From assembly GCA_964019135.1 (NCBI GenBank), contig OZ025249.1, positions 5,940,039 to 6,004,038 on the forward strand: a stretch of DNA of 64,000 nt, written 5' to 3'. A program made the translations under genes and the position numbers. The notes beneath the pieces are model-generated. The model worked only from the letters and a program-made list of their open reading frames with translations. It ran no database searches and was not told the DNA's origin. Of the stretch, positions 57,416 through 64,000 are shown one piece after another. How positions within the stretch are numbered: position 1 is the first letter of the stretch; every line of letters starts with the position of its first letter. The stretch comes from Arenicola marina (lineage: Eukaryota > Annelida > Polychaeta > Arenicolidae).

Positions 57416-59546
57416 AAGGCTATAAATCTCGTTCGCTTCGACTTCCGGTTTACTCATTTTGGGGACAAACAAAGGAAGCACGCGGCAGTAAATAGGCGTT
57501 GGTGAGGCAGCCGTTGCTATGTCGACCCGATGCCATACCCTTTAGGCCTGATCAGGGCCGTCCCCTTTCCCCCAAAAAGTCAACTGCAATGGATGGGTCA
57601 ACGGCGTTGCCGGTTATGTCATATGAGACTCGTGTCCTCCCCCTTATTGTGGGTTGTATGAGCATATTATACCATGTGGGTAGGTTCAGGACCCGGGCAG
57701 GACCTCCACCACGCCTAACTCCCGTAGCTGTATCCAACTCTGATATGGCCCTGTTTGGCCGTTACTTACCGAAAATCAACAACGCGCAAGGAGCGGGAGG
57801 GGGTGAGACGAAATTGTCTGAACTCTACACAAGGATGAATGTTATGAATGTCACGGGGTGTGGCCGTAAAGCACAGGTGGTCGTGAACATTCATAGAAAT
57901 GCGCCTTAACGCCGTCGTGTAATGGATTATGGTAAATAAAGAGATATGACACTTTGGCTTGGAGTGCACACACTGTGAGGCGCCACCCATGCCTGGACCC
58001 ATAATGCAATTCCACAGGGCCACAATGAATGCTACGTTCATGGCGGTTTCGTGACCGATTTTCTGATCTCGAGGATGTGGGAGAGAACACGTGCTGGCGT
58101 GAGAGTTTGTGAAATATGAGTTGGACTCGGGGTAAAGAGGGAAGGCTGAGCAGATCACAACTCTGACGAGAATTCTACATCCGCTCCATTGAGGAATGCA
58201 ATTGCGCGTAATCTCGCAGAATCTCGCGGCAGTGAGCATCTCTCGCCGAGGTTTGCCGGCATGTCGCGGCGGCTCCGCGAGAGGTTGAGCTTCTTTACGA
58301 GACTTTGGGGAATGGCTCATGACCCACTTCTAGTAAAAACGTACTCTGAGGAGTCTACTTGCCTGGGTCCCGTCTTCCCGGCGGGACATGTGGCGTCAGG
58401 GAACCAGGTTTACTGACCCGCTAAGTCGCCAGGGAGACCCAATAGCATCCAATCTCCTGCCGCCGTCTCCGAATAAATGCGTCTATAAAGAAGTCGGTCG
58501 CAAGGAAAAAGCCCGCAAAAAGTACGGTGAAGCAGTTTGTGACACACTTTAGGGATATTTATATCTGCCACAGATACCAGAGTTGTGAGGTTGTCTGTTT
58601 GTGGATACCCAACCGTACAGGGCTCTGAGATGCATATATTGCTCTCAAAACCAAGTCCTGTGAGGCGAGATTAAGGTGAGAGCTTGTGGTATATAATGGT
58701 AAGTCGTAGCCACAGCATTCGATTACTACAGATGTCTTACACGGGTGTCCCCTATCCTCCCTGGCCTAATTAGGCAATGCCCAGTGAGGGGTAGATATAG
58801 GCCAGTGGATTCATCAGTTTGACGGATGCCTTGGACGCCTCCCGTTCTTAGTTTGCTTTTTTGCTTAGACCGAAAGTCATTATCGATTTAGTGAACTATT
58901 CCGCATCGGCGTCGCCTTTGTCAGTCTCATTCATCCACTGCAGAAAGGTATCATAAACAATGTGAGTCGTCGGCTTTAATAGGATCGCCACAGGGGATGT
59001 AGACCGCCGCGTCACCTGACACAACCCTGCACAGACTTAAAGCGCCCCCTGACGGATGTCCTCAACATTGCTGCTGGAGAGTGCTTTCCTTGAAGTCTCC
59101 GGGAACATTTATCACCGCTATGTATCGGGTGTCCGGTTACCTGATATGGATGATAAACTCCCAGCGAGTTCAATACAAGGTATACGGTTATCATGTTGTC
59201 CTTTGGCCGTTGCTGTAACGTTGCAGATTTCAACAATGATTGCAAATGAATTGTATTATCAACAGGCTTAAGGGTATTGTTTTCTGGCTTTCTGGTGCTC
59301 ATGAATGGGGATTAATCAAACGTGTATATTTGTGGTTCAGACGATTTGGTCGCTTGCTAATATAGCCGGTCGCTTGCTCATCAGCCGGTCTGTTGCTCGT
59401 TTCCAATTCAACAAGCCCCAATCTCCGACCCTCTGGGTCAGTGGTGGCTCCACTGCGTGAGTGACTGCGAGTTATTGGAACGATTTGATCAGTTTGGGGC
59501 TAAGCAAGCCAGTGATGTATATATAGATGGCCCTGAACGCGACAAA

Positions 59547-60370
59547 ATCTTAGTTTATGATCTTTCATTCTGAACAAAAATCTGTTAATGTTTCCTCTTT
59601 GTTTATTAATAACACACAAATAGAATGCATTGACAGTTTTGACATGCTTGGTATCGTCCTTGACAAGCATATGAAATGGAGTAAACATGTTGATCAGGTT
59701 GCGAATATAATCTCTAAAGTTGCTGGGTTTCTAAATACATTGAATGGACCCTTCCTCGGCATCTTTTACGCACAATTTATTATACCTTTATCTCACCGCA
59801 TTTAAATGATGGTATTGTTATATGGGGGTATAGTGCAGAACCTATCTCTAGACTGCAGAAAAAAGGTTTTTTAGAAAGATGACTTTAAGTCAATAGAATG
59901 CCCGCAAGGAACCAATTTAAAAAAAATTAAATTGTTGAAGTTGGATGATATGCGCACATTTCAGACCCTAAACATTTAGTACAAGCTCAGGCATGATATA
60001 TTACCATATCACTTCTCACAGTTACCGATTGTTCATAGCCATCAAATCCATCCATAATACGAGGTTCATATCCCGATTGTTTACCACTAAGTACATATAT
60101 TGGAACTGTTCATGTGAGGAGTGTTCTGCTTTATTTTGAAACCTAACGTGTTAATGTATATATATTACTGTTATCCTAATGTTGTTTTTGTGTTACTGTA
60201 TAACTCTAAATATCACAATGTTGTGTTGCTCTAGCGCCAGCGATCTTTTAAGGTTTTAGCTCGAGTCTCCCGGCCAAGCTTTTTTTTTCTCGTTTGTATT
60301 TACTTGGTACTTGGTCCAATAATGTAATAGAATAATAATCTAATAATGTAATCAATCTAATAGGATGAGG
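59547..60370 (+). mobile_element. Decayed LINE reverse-transcriptase tail (copy C)
   Basis: Counterpart of 48,286-49,430. The 82-codon frame at 59,557-59,805 contains IDSFDMLGIVLDKHMKWSKH and ends in the same PLSHRI-stop as B. After 'ttaccacta' at 60,088 the sequence jumps to 'agtacatatattgg', so the last part of the protein region is deleted relative to B. Confidence 0.85.
60218..60280 (+). repeat. Single-copy seed of the 62-bp satellite (copy C)
   Basis: Same position and flanks as in B. It reads atgttgtgttgctctagcg, then ccagcgat, then cttttaagg, agctcgagtctcccgg and ccaagc, followed by a T run and 'ctcgtttgtatttac'. It keeps the extra ccagcga-type bases missing from the array units. Confidence 0.85.
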
Positions 60371-60644
60371 AACATCTTACAACCGTCCATAGCCTATTTA
60401 ATCTGTTTCCTTTAGCCAAATGCTTCCCAGCATGCAACACAATTACAATGACGCCAGAAGACATCGCACATTGCTGTCCTTTGCGTGTCATGGCGGCTCC
60501 TGACCTCTCTCTTCAACGTTCAAAGCAAGTCTCCCCAACGCCTCGGGATATTCTCATCTGAAATCGTTTACACATGCCTCCGCGAGCGTTATCGTATCTT
60601 TTCAATGTTGCGCATATTTTTTTTTCATATCCCAAAAAGGTCGG

Positions 60645-61015
60645 TTGGCATCCCTCCGTCTCCGAAAGACGATGGATTTGCAGCTGTTGTTTTGTTTTAA
60701 GTAGTAAGATTCGCGGCATTTGCGTTGATGACTAAATAAGCCTATCTGTGACCGACACAGCTCACCGCAGTCATCGCATCGATGACCTATCGTTTGGTCT
60801 AGGTTTGTACTCACTAAATCCCTAGATTGGCATTTCAAATCCAGTATCTCAAACCAGTGCCCGTCGTGGTAGGCTAGTCCCTCTTGCACGAGACGTACCC
60901 AACCCCTCTCTTGGGACGCTAGATCCTCCCAAGAACTCGAATCGAGGCCGAAAGCCTTTATGTCACGAGTACAAACATCCTAAAATCTGGACTTATCCGT
61001 CCAGCTGATCTTTTT
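60645..61015 (-). mobile_element. Zinc-finger LINE tail (copy C)
   Basis: Counterpart of 49,675-50,080. A minus-strand frame (60,602-60,889) reads MQEGLAYHDGHWFEILDL and, later, a complete Cys-x2-Cys-x12-His-x3-Cys finger (CDDCGELCRSQIGLFSHQRK plus Cys). Present in B and C, absent from A. Confidence 0.78.
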
Positions 61016-61313
61016 TTGCAAACAGAAGAAAGTAATTCAATTGAAAGGGCGAAAGAATGTAATGTCGCAATTTGCTTTCGCACCAGCCAGTGATTTAGGT
61101 ATAATGGCAGATACGTTGCGACGTTTGCCTGCCTTGTATGAACTTGACGTAAAGTGACAGATTGATTGCCCAACATCAACTGCTACACCTCACAGCGCTT
61201 GATGACGCCACAGAGCCCATATCGACACGATTGTCAGTCCCTCGGCGGGACGGCCGGGGAGCGTTAAACCCCACGGGCCACGATGAGCGAGATTATTGCC
61301 TTTGTAGGTCAAC

Positions 61314-61470
61314 AATGAACAGGTATATCAAGGTAGAGAGGAGGAGCTATGTCTCCGGGAGTAACCCTCCACTCTTTGTGATGAAAGACAACCGATCTCT
61401 ATCCTGCACAAACTTAGACATTTGCATAGGTGTGGTTCAAACCACGCACCTGGCTGGCTGGCCTACCAGA
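61314..61470 (+). mobile_element. Possible tyrosine-recombinase fragment (fossil, copy C)
   Basis: Counterpart of 50,380-50,530, within a 117-codon frame (61,162-61,515), with the same PPLFVMKDNRSLSC stretch. Only a fragment is present. Same caution on the assignment as in B. Confidence 0.35.
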
Positions 61471-63469
61471 ACCCATATCATACATGAAATAATGCAATCC
61501 TATAAAATACGATAAAGACATGTTTATATGCACCCATCGCCCCTTCTAGGACGGGTGCGCCAACTTGACTAATATATTACATATTGTTATAAGCTGACCA
61601 CTCGGAGCTGTTTTAACCTGTGTAAGAAATACAAATATCTGGCATAAATGTCTAAATGGATTCAAACTAGGCCATCATGAATAAACTAGATAATCTGATG
61701 CAACAGTTGAAACTCTATGACATATTCGAACTCATCATCAGTTGAATTCAAGCATCAAGCGATTCGATGTGTCCGTCTGTCATCTTTCTTCAAGCACATT
61801 GATTTCAATTCTATGACCGACCGCGATGCCTCACTTTTAGCGCTGGAATTCCTTTGTGGGGAAGACTTGTGCTCCTCTATACGACATCCAAAGAATCTCT
61901 TGCCGAGAGCGCTTTCCCGGCTAACCAAGCCAAGGTATTCATGGACAGAGCACCCCCCAGTTACCCAGGACCATGACCCCAGCGAGCCAGTGCCAACGAT
62001 CTGGAGGCATTTCCGGTGACGACAACAGTGTCGGAGCTCTGACGTCATTCTACGAGGCGTCCCTTAAATTGCACTTAATGGGCGATAATGGGTGAAAGTA
62101 GTCAATCGATAAGTCTCTCATGTTATTCTCAGCCTGCCTTACCTCAAACTCGCTCTCCTGTCCACTATCGTGGCGTTGTCCTCCCGTGGCGAGATTACAG
62201 TTTTTACTTTTACGCTGTAAGTAATGTTTGGCATTTCTTTGGGCCCGGCGCTTACATTTAACGTTCAAGCAAACGCTGACGTTAAAGCGTGGAGATTAAG
62301 GCAGATTCAGGGGAATAAGAAAGAAAACAAGTCAAATGATAAAGGCTCAAACACAAGGGCGACATAAAGGAGACATTCACTCTGGGGACACATTTGCTGA
62401 GCACCGTATGATTGTGATCAATACCTTATCAGAGCTTTATACTGTATAAATGAACTAGTAAGCATATCACTGGCTAAACCTGTGTGGAAAGGAAAGCCGG
62501 CGTTTCTTTCTTTGCCCGGTTGTTTGACCGGTAGTGTTCATTGATAATATCGGATTAAAATAGTAAATCTTATAGATTAGTGGGCAGATTTGTGACGTAA
62601 AAGAGAACCCCAATTTCCTATCGGTGTCAACCACCACTGTACATAATTAGAGATCATCTTGTGTATGGAAGTGCCTTGTAAACTGGGATCTTGGCGTTGA
62701 ACCAGTATCACATTTATCTTCTGACAGGTCTTTACTGATTACTATTACCAGAACACACACAGAAAGCGAAACAAGTACTTAGCCTACGAGAGTCAGACCC
62801 CAGGTATTATAATCAAGCTCCGCGGCCACTATGTGAAATAAGATTGCTGCGTATTATATTCTGGCTCCATCCTTACCATCACTCACGTGTCATAAAATAA
62901 GACCGTGCAAACGCATAGTTCATTTATGTGCTTTATTGATAATTGTTTACTAATTCCGGTGTATCTATTTCATGAATCGCTACATTTTGACAACTTTTGG
63001 CTTAAAAACACCAACTTGGTTTGCAGCATCTTGATAATTTTCCACTAGGCAGGCTATTACTCCTATTTCTTTCAGTTTAACAAGAAAAACGTTTTTGATT
63101 TGATTTAAGCATTCGATTAAATATTGTATATTCATATCAATCAAATATGTAGCCCCTGTGACTCGCAAAATTATTCAAACACATTCCTCCGGCCCAAACA
63201 TAATCAGTATAGGCATATTTGCACATTTTAATTGTGTGTGTGGCATGATAAGGTAAAATTGCAATATTCTTGTCAATAAAATGCATTGTCTGGCTCCGGG
63301 TAATCATCTCTGAAACCAGGCGATATATTCACGTATGTAAGTACAATGATGTACGTCAGTCTTCTAACTTGACATCATATAATAGACCCGTCGGAAGTGG
63401 AAACTTTTTCGGTTGTCGCGCAAAAATGAATGGCGGCACCGTTAAAACGTCACAGGAGGCAAGTATTCA

Positions 63470-63590
63470 CCCCCCCCCCACCCCTCACTCCCCTCTGGTC
63501 GCCAGATTAAAGAGTGCCCCCCCCCCCTGGTCGCAAATCTTTAGAACACCTCCTGTCCCCTCCCCGGTCGCAAGTTTGAGAGCCCCGACG
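63470..63590 (-). repeat. Three short C-rich repeats (copy C)
   Basis: Counterpart of 52,600-52,714. The C runs differ in length from B, and the first unit has an interrupted run (cccccccccacccctc). Confidence 0.7.
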
Positions 63591-64000
63591 GTGCTTTGTG
63601 GAATATGGCCGGAGAACTATTGCGGCATTAGACCTAGACATTACAAGACTATTAAAGCATTCATAAATGTACATTGTTGCAGTAAACATTAGTTGCGCTG
63701 CATCTGGCTCCCCGCTTTCATTTTGCGGCCGACGGGCCTGGGCATAATGGGAACCTTCGATGCACGTGATCAAGTTCCGCCGAATCAGAATGTTGATCTT
63801 TGTTTTTCCAGTAGGGTTTCTCTAATATCTGAAACATATCTTTAAATGACATGCATACGTAAAATGAGGCACAGAGGAACAAATAGGACCGACGTAGCGA
63901 CTGAGCACACAGCTGGTCCCATTGGAAACACGGACACGACGTCTGCTCGCAGCGTGGCGTTTCGTTAACCTTGACCTTCGTGGTGGCCTCTCGCTCCATT

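Larger units (their letters stand above)
57481..64000 (+). repeat. Copy C of the large composite repeat (runs off the window)
   Basis: Follows copy B from 46,299 in order. C has about 65 bp near 58,766-58,830 that B lacks. It lacks about 306 bp of the LINE tail (B 48,836-49,142) and about 55 bp near 62,906. It ends at the window edge, at the position equivalent to about 53,125 in B, before the 10-bp minisatellite. Confidence 0.9.

Overview
The window is repeat-dominated animal DNA, and I find no host gene in it. The mobile fossils point to a metazoan: a non-LTR retrotransposon with a PHD finger, an endonuclease and a reverse transcriptase; two other LINE families; terminal-inverted-repeat DNA elements; and a possible tyrosine-recombinase scrap. 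A lancelet, cnidarian or mollusc-like aquatic invertebrate would fit, but the sequence alone cannot fix the species. By my count more than half of the 64 kb is tandem satellite.

Layout. 1-15,835 is a 43-bp satellite, interrupted at 9,194-11,757 by a 2.56-kb non-satellite island. The island holds a 469-bp terminal-inverted-repeat element, a 69-bp palindromic fold-back element with a 9-bp target duplication, and three diverged copies of a ~170-bp G-tailed repeat. 15,836-16,964 has nothing recognisable. From 16,965 on, the window is built from three copies of one large composite repeat. Copy A (16,965 to ~44,780) is the oldest and most rearranged. Copies B (46,299-53,355 plus its spacer to 57,480) and C (57,481 to the window end) are much closer to each other, and their starts are 11,182 bp apart.

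Copy A carries three large changes. First, a 62-bp satellite of about 320 units (18,989-38,825) sits exactly where B and C have one unit-length sequence next to a decayed LINE tail, in what looks like the LINE 3' untranslated region. Second, 2.24 kb present in B and C is replaced by a different LINE with a 959-codon open frame (39,272-42,151, minus strand). Third, a G-rich 10-bp minisatellite of about 1.8 kb (42,530-44,300) stands where B has about five units.

The main result is that one locus holds both the single-copy ancestors (B, C) and the amplified descendant (A) of a 20-kb satellite, and shows the same before-and-after for a second minisatellite. The only long open reading frame is the LINE protein. 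The other open frames are short, unlike known proteins, and mostly differ between the copies. All homology, identity and family statements come from reading by eye; no alignment or database search was run.
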